A stretch of 64,000 bases of DNA from an uncultured Thermoguttaceae bacterium. Its GTDB lineage: Bacteria; Planctomycetota; Planctomycetia; Pirellulales; Thermoguttaceae. This document shows, in pieces, positions 20,201 through 29,381 of the stretch (positions are counted from its first letter, which is position 1; every line of letters starts with the position of its first letter). The DNA is taken from assembly GCA_938084835.1 (NCBI GenBank), contig CALKER010000003.1, positions 186,001-250,000 on the forward strand, written 5' to 3'. The notes under the pieces were generated by a model, which was not told the DNA's origin, did no database searches, and saw nothing but the letters and a program-made list of their open reading frames with translations. The translations under genes were made by a program, and so were the position numbers.

Positions 20201-20890
20201 TCCCCGACCGCTGTGAGGGGCATCATCACCTTGGCCCCTTCCGAAGAAGATCGCGAAGAAGCAGCCGAAGGATTCATTCTCGAAGTCAAGGCCGATGAGC
20301 CCGGTCCCCGCAGGGTGGTAGGTCTTTTTGTGCACGAAGTTCTGCGTTGGCTTGACTTTGACCGGCCGGACGAAATCCGAACGTGGATGAACTACCTCCG
20401 CCCAAGCTACGACAATTTGCCCGAGGATATTGATCCCATTCAGGAGATGATTGAACGTTTTCTCGACTCGCCCCGCGGGCGATCGCTAGCCAAGGCCCGC
20501 CGCCTATACCGCGAAGTGGATTTCACTCTGCCCTGGCCTTCGGGTGGATCGGCGAAGGGCTCGCCGTATTTTCGCGGCGTTATTGATTGCTTGTACGAAG
20601 ATGATTCAGGACATTGGGTCATCCTCGACTACAAAACTAACGACGTCAGCGGAGACATGTTGCCAGCGGAAATATCCAATGAAAACGAATTGCCGGGGGA
20701 ACTGTCGCACTATCCTTTGCAGCTTCGCCTCTATGCCCTGGCATGTCAGGACGCTCTGGGAATCCTCCCAAAGGAACTGGTCCTCTATTTCCTACGGCCA
20801 GGAAGAGAATGTAAAGTTCTTTGGGATGAAACCTCTCGGCAGCAAACGGAGGAGTTTTTGAAGGAGGTGGTAAAAAAGTTCCGCCCGTGA
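17231..20890 (+). CDS. addA: AddA-type helicase-nuclease subunit (UvrD family)
   Basis: 1219 residues, matching AddA in length. Superfamily 1 helicase motifs are complete: Q motif LTPEQAQAA, Walker A GAGSGKT (24-30), Ia VTFTRRAARELSQRV, II VDEFQDTD (407-414), III VGDVKQSIYRFRRADP, IV LTKNFRSQ, V MTVHQAKGLEFPVVIV, and VI RLFYVACTRA. The C-terminal RecB-type nuclease has GLFVHEVLRWLDF, D1119 (GVIDCLYE), D1133-x-K1135 (LDYKTND) and LQLRLYALA. With AddB it would unwind and resect double-strand breaks, stopping at Chi-like sites, and load RecA. It is probably the only active motor here, since the AddB Walker lysine is missing. Overlap-free operon with addB upstream and cca 70 bases downstream. Confidence 0.94.
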   Translation: MSQLTPEQAQAASLRGIAVGVSAGAGSGKTRVLTERFLAELEEALRALGQPSRDWHCETQKVAELLHQLVAVTFTRRAARELSQRVRRRCEEQVRRGGSLVHNWLSLWRLLDFARIGTIHNFCAELLRHYAIEAGIDPAFQVLDDAAGQILTAQVVDDLLREKLAKCDPILLDLAPILKVDELGKVLAELVSERWRWSMTKRADDYVQGLPQRWVDLLGRWRAKLLTEFIKSQSFQEVKKIAEEHCPSSGRMEERCKNITKAAQFLESPEVANKGETEIAEKLQSLLQNATLAGLGKSHGWSSEISGKFRDAAREVRERCEKLRGLFEINLTEFDEKSKSDFIAKLKHLVQICRLACEAISRYEALKKQQSFLDFSDLVGQTRVLMERLQDECRLPELADKIRLLLVDEFQDTDRDQEALVRTLCGPKIERARLFFVGDVKQSIYRFRRADPRVFHRLREDISREGRVTLTKNFRSQPGVLYFVNVLFADAFGKDYEPLEPTRPQLNPEPIVEFLWAVPEAKQEDESSPEDKFSAEKLRELEAQALARRLRRMFDTNEQLVTTAPAGETTCELRPVRPGDVAILFQALSDIDLYEKALRQWQIDYYLVGGQAFYAQQEIYDLLNLLRAVSDPADAVSLAGALRSPFFSCDDQVLWWLGKAPGGLIAAFYSDPLPTGLSQEQKAAVTRAREIICALRHLKDRISIAELIHHALQWTGYDALLLTEFLGERKLANLKKLIELAREFDRFNWLGLDAYMGRLSDYVKHQSKEAPAPLFWETADVVRLMTVHQAKGLEFPVVIVADLNRSFRGAREKVFFSEEGDPYVTYKNAPEPLNSLVKSFEQEEDLRELIRLFYVACTRACDYLILSSALASYDKLKGPWINLVAQKFCLQNGKLLTAAKSSQKGSLVKIAADSSPPDPPERSQEKKLGSGELLAEFDQPPSQDSKDLLAYLAEIPPNRDARRELSFTTIKELANRPEMASSEATKTEDHSPTAVRGIITLAPSEEDREEAAEGFILEVKADEPGPRRVVGLFVHEVLRWLDFDRPDEIRTWMNYLRPSYDNLPEDIDPIQEMIERFLDSPRGRSLAKARRLYREVDFTLPWPSGGSAKGSPYFRGVIDCLYEDDSGHWVILDYKTNDVSGDMLPAEISNENELPGELSHYPLQLRLYALACQDALGILPKELVLYFLRPGRECKVLWDETSRQQTEEFLKEVVKKFRP

Positions 20891-20960
20891 GGTTATTCGG
20901 GGAAGCTCGCATCCCGGTTGGGAGGAACTGCCGCTTTCTCATCGCAAGGAGCTCTAAAAA

Positions 20961-22328
20961 GTGCCTCATCGGGTCAGTCCGGAGAAACAGCGAGAATTTG
21001 CCCTAGAGGTGGTGCGAATACTCCGCCAGGCTGGCTACCGCGCGTACTGGGCTGGCGGCTGTGTTCGGGATGAACTTTTAGGCCGTACACCAAAAGATTA
21101 CGATGTAGCGACAGATGCTCACCCTGAGGAGATCCGCCGCCTGTTTCGTCATCGGAAAACCCTGGCTGTTGGAGCCGCCTTCGGGGTGATCACTGTGGTG
21201 GGGCGAAGAGGTGAAGGGCAAATCGAGGTGGCCACCTTCCGCCGGGAGGACACCTACAGCGACGGCCGCCACCCCGACCGTGTTCACTACTGCAGCCCTG
21301 AGGAAGATGCTAAACGCCGTGACTTTACCATCAACGGCCTTTTCCTCGATCCGATCGAAAATCGAGTGCTTGATTTTGTTGGGGGGCAGGAGGACCTTCG
21401 CAGGGGGATCATTCGCGCTATTGGCAATCCGCGGCAACGGTTTGCCGAGGATAAGCTGCGGATGCTCCGCGCCGTGCGTTTTGCCGCCACATTTGATTTT
21501 TCCATCGATCCAGAGACCTTCGAGGCCATTCAGGAGATGGCCCCGCAGATTCTCCAGGTAAGCGGAGAGCGAATTGCCACCGAGCTAGAACGATGTCTGA
21601 CGGATCCCCAGCGGCGTCGGGCTGTGGAGCTCCTAGTTGCATCGGGCCTTGCCGATGTGATCCTCCAAGAGTTAGTGCAGGGCATCAAGCGCTTACCGCA
21701 CCAATGGGAGGAAAACCTCCGTGTCTTGGAACAACTTCTAGAGCCTCCTTTCGCTGTGGCGCTGGCGGCCCTGTGCTTCGGCTTGGTCACTCCCCAACAA
21801 ATGCACGACATCTGCCGGCGGCTTCGCCTGTCGAATGAAATTCGGGGTACAGCCACGTGGCTTCTCCAGCACAGGCCTTTTTTGAGCGAGGCACCAACGC
21901 GGATGTGGTCCGATCTCCACGCCATGGCTAGCTCCCGGTATATGCCCCAGCTCTTACTGTGGGCAGAAGCGCTGGCTGCCGCAGGCCTCCTCGAACGATC
22001 GATCCTCTCCTGGTGGCAAAACAAACTAAGTCAGCCTCGAGAACTCTGGGACCCCCCACCGTTGATTACCGGCGATGATTTACAGGCTCTGGGGTTAGCT
22101 CCGGGGCCTTCCTACCGAAAGCTCCTTACTGAGGTACGCAAGCGTCAATTGGACGGCGAGCTGACAACACGAGAAGCAGCGCTGGCTTTCCTTCGAGATT
22201 GCCTTGCCAGAAATGCCTCGGTCATATCTGACCAGCCAAACGAGAAGGCGGAGTTATCCGTTGACAAATCTGGCCTGAATCAGCATTCGGGCGAACTTCC
22301 CCCCGGCCCGGCACGTGAGGAATGCTAA
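20961..22328 (+). CDS. cca: CCA tRNA nucleotidyltransferase (class II)
   Basis: 455 residues. The nucleotidyltransferase head has AGGCVRDELLGRTPKDYDVAT (31-51), with the G-G, R-D and metal-binding D46-x-D48. It continues with VGAAFGVITVV, the neck motif RRDFTINGLFLDP and FAEDKLRMLRAVRFA, the nucleotide-selecting E-D-x-x-R-x-x-R helix. The rest is a helical body, and the last 50 residues are a low-complexity tail. It adds or repairs the 3' CCA of tRNAs, consistent with the nearby tRNA-Leu lacking an encoded CCA. A poly(A) polymerase cannot be fully excluded by sequence. The GTG start is supported by AAGGAG 9 bases upstream. It is probably in one operon with addB and addA. Confidence 0.92.
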   Translation: MPHRVSPEKQREFALEVVRILRQAGYRAYWAGGCVRDELLGRTPKDYDVATDAHPEEIRRLFRHRKTLAVGAAFGVITVVGRRGEGQIEVATFRREDTYSDGRHPDRVHYCSPEEDAKRRDFTINGLFLDPIENRVLDFVGGQEDLRRGIIRAIGNPRQRFAEDKLRMLRAVRFAATFDFSIDPETFEAIQEMAPQILQVSGERIATELERCLTDPQRRRAVELLVASGLADVILQELVQGIKRLPHQWEENLRVLEQLLEPPFAVALAALCFGLVTPQQMHDICRRLRLSNEIRGTATWLLQHRPFLSEAPTRMWSDLHAMASSRYMPQLLLWAEALAAAGLLERSILSWWQNKLSQPRELWDPPPLITGDDLQALGLAPGPSYRKLLTEVRKRQLDGELTTREAALAFLRDCLARNASVISDQPNEKAELSVDKSGLNQHSGELPPGPAREEC

Positions 22329-22570
22329 TCCTTGCCCAGACAAACTCCCGAGGCATACAAGCTGGTGTGGGCCTAATAAAAGGCCGGGCTTTTGAATCGC
22401 AATTCACGCTCGCACCGCGAGGCGGCCTCTCGTTTCCGAGCCCGCTGGGTTCTCCGGATTTCTAGACCACCGGCATAGCCCACGATTAACATTCTTCACC
22501 GGTCCGCAACCTTTGGTTCTTTTCATCAACAACGTTGCATGTGCGAAAGACGTGCCGCGGTGATACCTCG
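22329..22570. other. 3' flank of cca
   Basis: Gene-free. GGCC/GGCC around 22373-22388 followed by GGGCTTTTG could act as a weak terminator for the addB-addA-cca operon. No other signal is seen before the structured element that follows. Confidence 0.35.
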
Positions 22571-22722
22571 CACTGAACTTTTTAGTTCAAAGAGTGGTGG
22601 CTGCCGTGCCTTGTACCCCGTAAAGGGTCCTCTGCCTGGCGAGCACGCCAGGGCCACCGGGCCGCTTGCCTCAGCTTACTAGAAACTCCGCGGCGGGGGT
22701 GAAACGAGGACATGCTCCTCAA
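22571..22722 (+). ncRNA. candidate structured RNA element between cca and the chemoreceptor gene
   Basis: TGAACT (22574-22579) pairs with AGTTCA (22584-22589) around a TTTT loop, with CACT/AGTG flanks that can extend the stem. GGTGGC (22596-22601) pairs with GCCACC (22653-22658) to close a multibranch loop. Inside are ACCC/GGGT (22615-22618 with 22625-22628) and the perfect 7-bp stem CCTGGCG/CGCCAGG (22635-22641 with 22646-22652), which stacks directly on the closing stem. A further hairpin GAGGA/TCCTC lies at about 22708-22722. I recognise no known riboswitch, and the c-di-GMP-I pattern is not seen. The strand is an assumption. Confidence 0.35.
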
Positions 22723-22772
22723 AGTTGTTATTAAATGAAAAACCCGCAGCCTCTGGGCTTACCACAATGCGT

Positions 22773-22801
22773 TTGACATCCCACGAATCGTGACCTACGT
22801 T
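22773..22801 (+). promoter_or_regulatory. candidate sigma-70 promoter for the chemoreceptor gene
   Basis: A perfect TTGACA (22773-22778), a 17-base spacer and TACGTT (22796-22801). Transcription would begin near 22808, leaving a leader of about 118 bases that includes the hairpin GGCCCC/GGGGCC at 22853-22870. Confidence 0.45.
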
Positions 22802-22925
22802 CCATTAGCGTTGCCAAAGAGAAGTACCGAACGGATGCCAACCTCACAAAAGGGCCCCACGGAAGGGGCCTTCGAAAAAATATAAGAGCGATTAAAGCCG
22901 CGCCTTCATAAAGGGAGCACATGCT

Positions 22926-24965
22926 ATGACCTTGGGATTTTCTCGCCTGAGTCTCAAAGCCAAATTGGTTGGTGGGTTTCTCTTTGTGGCAGCCATTACG
23001 GCGATTGTGGGTGGCATCTCCTATTATGGGCTAACCCAGACCGCGGCCACAGTCGACGTTCTGGCCACGAAGGCGGTTCCAACGCTGAAAACAACGAGCC
23101 AAATGAATCTCGCCTTTGAAACCATTATGCGTGCCCAGCGGACTCTTCTTAACGGCGACCTGGACCTCGAAACACGCCAGAGGCAATACGAGCATGTGGC
23201 CAAGGCCCGCGAACTCTACCGAGAAGCTATGAAAGAGTATGAGAGTCTGCGGCAGCTTGAGGAAGAAGCCAAGCTTTGGCAAGAGTTTAAGGCCGAGCTT
23301 GATGTCACAATTCGGGAGAATGACAAATTTCTTGCCCTTTCCCAGCAATTTGATGAAATACTGACGCGCACCCAGCCTGACGAAACCGGAAAGAAACGCT
23401 ACCTTGCAAGAACTGCCGCCGAATGCTGCCATTTTAACGGAGCTGCGGGATTTGCTTTCGGCCAAATTTGGACGAAATTGAAAGACCGAATTTTACGGGC
23501 GACCGATAAAGAGGCCCTGATGAAAGCCGTCGAGGACTATGAAAATGGCAAAAGGGATTTCCAAAATGCCATCAGCGAACTTCGAAAGAGGGTGATTCGG
23601 CTCGGGCTGAGCGTGGAACCCGTCGATGCCTTCGAGAAGGCCGTGCACAGCATGTGTACTGCCTACGATGCGGCCCTGGCCAAATACGACCCAAGCGATC
23701 CTGACTATGTGAGGAAAGTGGATGACGAGGTGAAAGGACTTGGGTCGCGATGCCGTGAGGCTTTTCTCCGCGTCAGAGAACTTATCCATGAAGGAATGAT
23801 CAATCGTGTCGAAGGCCTTCTTGATCAGATGATTCATCAAGGCTTGGATATCTGCCGCATCCACATGGACAACCAGCAGGAGCGGCTGGCGAAAATCGCA
23901 GCTCTGTGGCAAGATGAATCGGCACGGATAGCTGGCCAGGGCGTAACTACGGCACAATTTGCCCAAAGCTTGGCTTTGGGTGCCACCCTTGTGGGTCTTG
24001 TGTTATCGGTGGTCCTTGGTCTTGTGCTGGCCACGAGCATTACTCGGCCGCTCAACAAAGTTGTGGCACGGCTAAAAGATGTTTCCGAGGGGCAAGGCGA
24101 CTTAACACAACGTTTGGATGTAGCCAGCCACGATGAGGTGGGGGAACTGGCTCACTACTTCAATTCGTTTGTGGATAAATTGGAGGTCATAATCCGGGAT
24201 ATCCGGGCCAGCGCCGAGCAGTTCAACGACGGTGCACGAGTCGTGTCGGAGGCATCACAGTCGCTGGCCTCCGGCGCCCAAGAACAAAGCGCTAGCGTCG
24301 AGCAGGTAAGCGCCACCGTCCAGCAGATGGTGCGGATGATCGAACAAGTCAAGCAAGCCGCCAGTGAGACCAATCAACTAGCGCAGCAGGCACAGGCAGT
24401 AGCCCGAGACGGTGGCCACGCCGTACAGAAATCGGCCGAGGCTATGCAGCTTATCCGCACTAGCGCCCAGCGGATTGCGGAGATTATTCAGGTGATCTCA
24501 GAGATTGCCAGCCAGACCAACCTTCTTGCCCTTAATGCTGCGATCGAGGCGGCCCGAGCCGGCGAACACGGAATGGGCTTTGCCGTGGTGGCCGACGAGG
24601 TCCGCAAACTGGCCGAGCGCTCCAGTCAAGCGGCGGCCGAAATCACCAAGCTCATTAAGGAGTCCACCGCCTGCGTAGAGGAAGGATCCCAACGCAGTCA
24701 ACAAACCGAAGAAGCCCTGCGGCGAATTATGGAAAGTGTGGAGATCACCAGCCAAAGAATCGCCGAAATCGCCACGGCAGCCGTACAACAGGCCGGCATT
24801 GCCGAGGAGGTGAGCAAGGCTGTGCAAACGATCGCCCAGGTGGTTGAGCAATCTGCAGCCGGAAGCGAAGAGTTGGCCTCCAGCAGCGAGGAACTCTCCG
24901 CCCAGGCTTCTGCCCTACGACAACTGGTGGGCCGGTTTAAGATTCGGGAAATGGTGAATAAATAG
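22926..24965 (+). CDS. methyl-accepting chemotaxis protein
   Basis: 679 residues. A first membrane helix (about 13-34) is followed by a helical periplasmic sensor of about 310 residues and a second membrane helix at about 347-369 ([21 protein letters not shown]). HAMP covers about 371-425 ([26 protein letters not shown]). The cytoplasmic signalling coil has the hallmark tip [22 protein letters not shown] (about 527-548) and [16 protein letters not shown]. It would control CheA/CheW signalling; neither is in this window. The sensor is not a recognised domain type and has an odd [10 protein letters not shown] segment at about 159-168. The C-terminus lacks a CheR-tethering pentapeptide. GGGAG lies about 12 bases before the ATG. 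Confidence 0.95.
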   Translation: MTLGFSRLSLKAKLVGGFLFVAAITAIVGGISYYGLTQTAATVDVLATKAVPTLKTTSQMNLAFETIMRAQRTLLNGDLDLETRQRQYEHVAKARELYREAMKEYESLRQLEEEAKLWQEFKAELDVTIRENDKFLALSQQFDEILTRTQPDETGKKRYLARTAAECCHFNGAAGFAFGQIWTKLKDRILRATDKEALMKAVEDYENGKRDFQNAISELRKRVIRLGLSVEPVDAFEKAVHSMCTAYDAALAKYDPSDPDYVRKVDDEVKGLGSRCREAFLRVRELIHEGMINRVEGLLDQMIHQGLDICRIHMDNQQERLAKIAALWQDESARIAGQGVTTAQFAQSLALGATLVGLVLSVVLGLVLATSITRPLNKVVARLKDVSEGQGDLTQRLDVASHDEVGELAHYFNSFVDKLEVIIRDIRASAEQFNDGARVVSEASQSLASGAQEQSASVEQVSATVQQMVRMIEQVKQAASETNQLAQQAQAVARDGGHAVQKSAEAMQLIRTSAQRIAEIIQVISEIASQTNLLALNAAIEAARAGEHGMGFAVVADEVRKLAERSSQAAAEITKLIKESTACVEEGSQRSQQTEEALRRIMESVEITSQRIAEIATAAVQQAGIAEEVSKAVQTIAQVVEQSAAGSEELASSSEELSAQASALRQLVGRFKIREMVNK

Positions 24966-25039
24966 TAAAAGCGGGTAGCAAACACTGTGAATACATAGCA
25001 AAAAGGGGCAGCAAATACTGGGCTCCCAGTGCGGTGCCG

Positions 25040-25082
25040 TGCGGTAGCGTGGCCTCAAAGCCGCGCTACCGCATTGTTTTTT
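25040..25082 (+). terminator. strong intrinsic terminator after the chemoreceptor gene
   Basis: A stem of 14 pairs, TGCGGTAGCGTGGC (25040-25053) with GCCGCGCTACCGCA (25060-25073, one G-T pair), a 6-base CTCAAA loop and the tail TTGTTTTTT. It lies 75 bases after the chemoreceptor stop codon. Confidence 0.88.
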
Positions 25083-26071
25083 AAGTTAATTTGCAAAGTC
25101 CATAAACGGGCCCCGGCTTTCAGCCGAAAATCCCTAACATATCACCGCAAACCGTCTCAGGCTTATCTCTTAAAAGACCAACTTCTAAAAAAGCAACTTC
25201 GCCGGTCCACCACTTCGCCCACCCAAGAGTCACTGACGTTCTTCTCCTCGCTATTCCTACTTCCTGGCATCTGTTGGCCTTGAGCCAACGAATTTTGTGC
25301 CTCCTGAAAAACAATTCCTGACCCATTTCTTAAGCGGGTGCAACTTCAATGAGATTCCGAATGTTCCACGATGGGCAATGGTAAAGCTTTTTTCGCCCAA
25401 GCGATCCTGGCAAAATATCGCCGAGTTACCGACTTCGCCTCACAGCGCCCTACCTAAAGCGAACTTGACTCGGACAGGATGGACACGGTTTGTCCAACCC
25501 GCTCTTGACGGATTGGTTACGCTGTTTACACTTCGATTTGGATCTGTGCTCATCCATCAGCTGGCGGCGACTACCACTGGGAAACAAGTTTGCAGCTTCC
25601 GCGAGATATCTTCGGTTGTATTGACTCCGACTTTTGAAACCGCGGGCGTGGAGACTCTCCGAGCCTCCCCAATCACAGGTCAAATACTCAGGGCATCGAA
25701 ATCCGGCAAGCTTCCGTAGTAGTCCGGGCAATCTAATACCAACGAGGGGTGATTCCCAAGTGGGAGAAAGGAGCCGGGAAAGTGTCACTATCTTGGCCCT
25801 AATTCCGCCAAAGTTTACGCACGATCAGGAGTTTGGTTTGAGGTCCGCGTCGAAACCGGGATAGAATAGGGTCGCCGGAGCCGGCTGCACCGCTCCGGGT
25901 GAGAGGCGCAGTTTTTCTGAAAGAATTAATGCAAAAAATCCTTTACCGCCTCCGGATTCAGATCCTCCACTGCGAAGGTGAAATCCATCACAGCGGCTGC
26001 CCGCCGATTTTGCCGCAGGCAATACGGCAAGGTGGTGAGTAAGTCCTTCCGAGTAGAAAAAGGGGAAAAAA
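25083..26071. other. gene-free stretch upstream of the J/TPR/pseudoprotease gene
   Basis: About 1 kb with only random-looking open frames. A perfect inverted repeat CCGGAGC/GCTCCGG (25875-25881 with 25892-25898) followed by GCAGTTTTTCTG sits about 170 bases before the next gene and might be a leader structure. A TAGAAT at 25862-25867 could be a -10 element, but its -35 is poor. Confidence 0.4.
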
Positions 26072-29044
26072 ATGCCGGCTTTCGATCCCCTTTTGGAGTG
26101 GTTTGGTATACCGCCACGCTTGGGGGCGGTGGACTACTACACATTGCTTGGCCTACGGCGGTTTGAGCGCGATGAGGGGCTAATTTTCCAGGCGATTCAA
26201 GCCCGGAGATTGTTTCTTCAGCGGCAGCTGCATGGTCCGCACGAGAAGGAGGCCCGAGAGCTTCTGGCTATCTTGGGAGAAGTCCAGGCATGCTTTCTTG
26301 ATCCAACACGTAAAGCTGCCTATGACAGGAAGTTGAGATCTCAATTGCCTCCACGAGGGCCGAGTGCAAAGGAAATCGCCACGACTCATGGTGAACAAGG
26401 CCCGAGTTCGGAGCCCAACTTACTGCGGGCGGATTTGGCCTCACCCGATTACCTACCAAAGGCAACGGAACAACTGGCAGCGGAGGATGGGCCCCCGCTC
26501 CTGTCACAGGGTCGCGTCGGTCCTCGCCAGATAGGCACCCAGGCCTCCGGAAGCAAGCCCACGGAGCGGAGGGTTTCTGGCAGTAAACCCTCTTCGGCAT
26601 CGCATGGGCGCCCAACGACATCGCCTGCGTTAAAGCCAGTTACAGTTGTTATTAGCGAAGACCGGTCTATCTCTACGGCGGAACGTGTAAAGCTTGCGGT
26701 GCTAGCGATCATTGGTGTGGCCGGCCTGGTCTTTCTTTGCATTCTCATCGCTCAACAGTACCGATTTTCCTTGAGGTCGTCTCCCTCGAGGAAACCGCTG
26801 GCACATAAAAACGTTAGCCCAAGCGATCCTACGTCAACAACCCTCGTGGCCTTGAGCGATCCTGCCGCAGCCGCTCCGGCTCACCAAACCAAAAGCCAAC
26901 AAGAGGAAGGTCAAAAAGTCGCCCCCGCTGGTGTTCAAGTCACCGCAGGGGAATCCGCTGCAGCTCCAATTGGGAGCGAAACACTCAAATCGGATACGGT
27001 CACTCCCTTGGAAGAAAATAACTCATCGTCACCTGAATTGCAGCAATTTTCGGCAAATTTAGGTGCAGCATCGAAGCGAGCCGAATCCGATGTGGGGTCC
27101 GAGCATCTACCCGATTTGGGGTTGGAGCAGGCCGCCGATAATCTTGTTGGCGCAGCGATGGATCAGCCTCCTCAGGAACCAACACAAGATGGTGGGCCAG
27201 GGCAACAGGCGGAACCTGTCTTACCTAAAGCGCCGGCACCCGGGGTGCGGGAGTTAAAAATACCCGTGCGGCAAGTGGATAATCGTGCGGCAGCCGAGGC
27301 GCTCCTGCAGGCTGGTGGGGTAAGTACCAAGTCGAGATTAGACTCTCTGGCTAGCCGGATGCGACACGCCCGCGATGTACTTTTACTGTATCAGGTTTTT
27401 TTGGAGTCGGAAGGAATTGCCGAAAAGGAAAAAGAAGAAGCGAGGAAATATCTACCGGGGTGGGAAAAAAGGGCGGCGGATGACATGTTACGCTTAGGCG
27501 ACCAGTGGGTTACTCCGCTCGATTGGGAACAGCGGAAACGCAGCGCCCGGGAGAGCTTGCGAAAAGGCATCCACTCCATTGGCCTAAGCGACACGAACGT
27601 CATCAGAGAGTTAGAACGGGCAAGTCGGCTGGACCCCGAGTTGATTTCGGCTGATTTTGTCTTGGGGCTGCTTTATGCCGTCGATGGCCGAAATCCGACC
27701 GAGGCACGCAACTGCTTCCGCCGCTGTGTGCAACGCCAGCCCGATAACTTATCCGCCTGGAATAATTTGGGGATCTGCGAATTCCGCTTGAGGTCATTCG
27801 AGTCGGCTCTGCGGGCCTTCCGGAAAACTGTCGAGCTGGGAGGTAGCCCTGAGGTGACCCTCAACTTGGCGCTAATTTTGGCTGCCGATCGCGCTAAAGT
27901 GGTACCAATTCCGCCTGCCTTTAGTCGCTCTTTTGCTGATTTGTACACCAAAGTATCAAGCCAATTTCCGGAGTCAAAAGCTCCAACTTCCGGCTTAAAT
28001 CGTGGGTTTCTGTTTTTAATGCCTAGCATGAAACAACTTGTGATGAACGGGGTGATCGACATAACAGATGGCGGGGCAGTCCAAGTTTCGCTTAGAGGCA
28101 GGAGTGTCGCCGAAGACCTTCGGTTAGTAAGCTTTGCCACTGGCTTCGTAGTAGCTCATGGAGTGATTTTGACTTCTCGCTTCGTAGCGGAGGCCGGCGA
28201 CCTCTTCGGTATCGTTTGCGGCTCAAAACTTCAGCGAGTAGGGTATGCTCAGCTACTGGCAGTTCCCAACGACCCCGATTTAGACTTAGCTCTGCTTAAA
28301 TGCGATCACTGGCTAGGCAAGCCCATGCCGCTGCGTACCGAATCTGATTATTTACCGCGGGGTGAACCGGTAGCTCTAATCCATTTTTCCGATAGTGACT
28401 CGTTCACTTTTGAGCTGAAAGCAAGGCGCGGGACAGTTCGCTCCCCACCGAGGATGGAGGGCGGGTTATTTCTTGATCAGTACTTCTTCCACATTGCAGC
28501 TGATCTGAAAAGCCGGGGCGCTCCTGTTGTTGACGAAACCGGCACAGTGGTAGCCGTAGTTAGTGGTGGCGACCTCTCCGAGGCGGTAGGACAGGCCTGC
28601 GGGATCCCGATACAGCGAGCTATCCAATTTATGCAAGAAGCCCACCTCCTCCCCCAACCTGTTTCCGGTGCTTCCGGACCACAAGATATCGAGCAACTAA
28701 CGCAGCTTGCCCAAGAGTCGGTGGTGCTCATCCAGGTATTGGCCGTACCTTTCGTGCCGGGGCGCGCCGGAAGTGGAACTTCTGGCCAACCCCGCCGAGT
28801 TGTCGGATATACACTCCTTGACCAATGGTGCCTGCGCTGTAACGGGCGTAGCGTAGTCGACTGCTCGGAACGTAGGTGCGGCAATGGCCGAATCAGTACC
28901 ACTCAAGAGCGAATGCTTGGACGCGACCCCAACACGGGTCGGCCCATCGTAATTCGGGAGCCCACAACAGTTCTCTGCCCTACCTGCAAAGGAGCCGGCG
29001 TCTTGAAGTGCCCTGTCTGCCGCGGCTCTGGCCTCATGAATTGA
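26072..29044 (+). CDS. membrane protein: J-like domain, TPRs, inactive trypsin-like domain, DnaJ-type zinc motifs
   Basis: 990 residues in a rare order. Residues 17-92 resemble a J domain (VDYYTLLGLRRFERDEGLIFQAI ... LDPTRKAAYDRKL) but have no HPD, so Hsp70 stimulation is unlikely. A polar linker leads to one membrane helix (about 206-229), then a long Ala/Pro/Ser-rich stretch to about 400. TPR-like repeats lie at about 515-610 (DNLSAWNNLGICEFRLRSF, ESALRAFRKTVELGG). A trypsin/HtrA-like domain spans about 685-855. Its Asp is present (D738 in DLDLALLK), but the His position is F704 (LTSRFVAE) and the Ser position is R815 (KSRGAPVVD), so it should not cleave. The end has CxxC motifs from about 920, including CPTCKGAG and CPVCRGSG. 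GGGGA lies 5 bases before the ATG. Probably a scaffold or sensor; function unknown. Confidence 0.85.
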   Translation: MPAFDPLLEWFGIPPRLGAVDYYTLLGLRRFERDEGLIFQAIQARRLFLQRQLHGPHEKEARELLAILGEVQACFLDPTRKAAYDRKLRSQLPPRGPSAKEIATTHGEQGPSSEPNLLRADLASPDYLPKATEQLAAEDGPPLLSQGRVGPRQIGTQASGSKPTERRVSGSKPSSASHGRPTTSPALKPVTVVISEDRSISTAERVKLAVLAIIGVAGLVFLCILIAQQYRFSLRSSPSRKPLAHKNVSPSDPTSTTLVALSDPAAAAPAHQTKSQQEEGQKVAPAGVQVTAGESAAAPIGSETLKSDTVTPLEENNSSSPELQQFSANLGAASKRAESDVGSEHLPDLGLEQAADNLVGAAMDQPPQEPTQDGGPGQQAEPVLPKAPAPGVRELKIPVRQVDNRAAAEALLQAGGVSTKSRLDSLASRMRHARDVLLLYQVFLESEGIAEKEKEEARKYLPGWEKRAADDMLRLGDQWVTPLDWEQRKRSARESLRKGIHSIGLSDTNVIRELERASRLDPELISADFVLGLLYAVDGRNPTEARNCFRRCVQRQPDNLSAWNNLGICEFRLRSFESALRAFRKTVELGGSPEVTLNLALILAADRAKVVPIPPAFSRSFADLYTKVSSQFPESKAPTSGLNRGFLFLMPSMKQLVMNGVIDITDGGAVQVSLRGRSVAEDLRLVSFATGFVVAHGVILTSRFVAEAGDLFGIVCGSKLQRVGYAQLLAVPNDPDLDLALLKCDHWLGKPMPLRTESDYLPRGEPVALIHFSDSDSFTFELKARRGTVRSPPRMEGGLFLDQYFFHIAADLKSRGAPVVDETGTVVAVVSGGDLSEAVGQACGIPIQRAIQFMQEAHLLPQPVSGASGPQDIEQLTQLAQESVVLIQVLAVPFVPGRAGSGTSGQPRRVVGYTLLDQWCLRCNGRSVVDCSERRCGNGRISTTQERMLGRDPNTGRPIVIREPTTVLCPTCKGAGVLKCPVCRGSGLMN

Positions 29045-29381
29045 CCGCTCTTGTCCCTGGGGAAAGATGGCTTGCCATTTCGCACAAATCGCTGAGAGCG
29101 AAAGCTCAACCACCTTTGAGTAGCTCACCTCAGTCCACCGCTCTCGTTACCGGGCGCACGTGAAAATTACTGTTTTGGGCGAAAAATGTGTGTTTAAAGG
29201 GCAAAGCCGCGCTCATTTGCTGAAGCTTATCGGCAAGGAGCACCGAGCGAGTCAACAGGGGAAAATAGAACGGTGCCGTGCCACAGCTGGCTCTCTGGGA
29301 TTTCTCCTCTTTTATGTGCCAACGGGCAACGAGCGGACTCGAGCTCCCGCCAAGAAGCTCGAGCATCGACATCCCAATGAG
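29045..29381. other. gene-free stretch between convergent genes
   Basis: It lies between the 990-residue membrane protein gene (rightward) and tyrS (leftward). The open frames here are short and unconvincing. No clear terminator is seen. Confidence 0.4.

Noticed and set aside
22851..22880. GGCCCC/GGGGCC hairpin as terminator for cca
   Set aside because: On the plus strand it is followed by TTCGAAAAAA rather than a T-run, and on the minus strand there is no gene to terminate.
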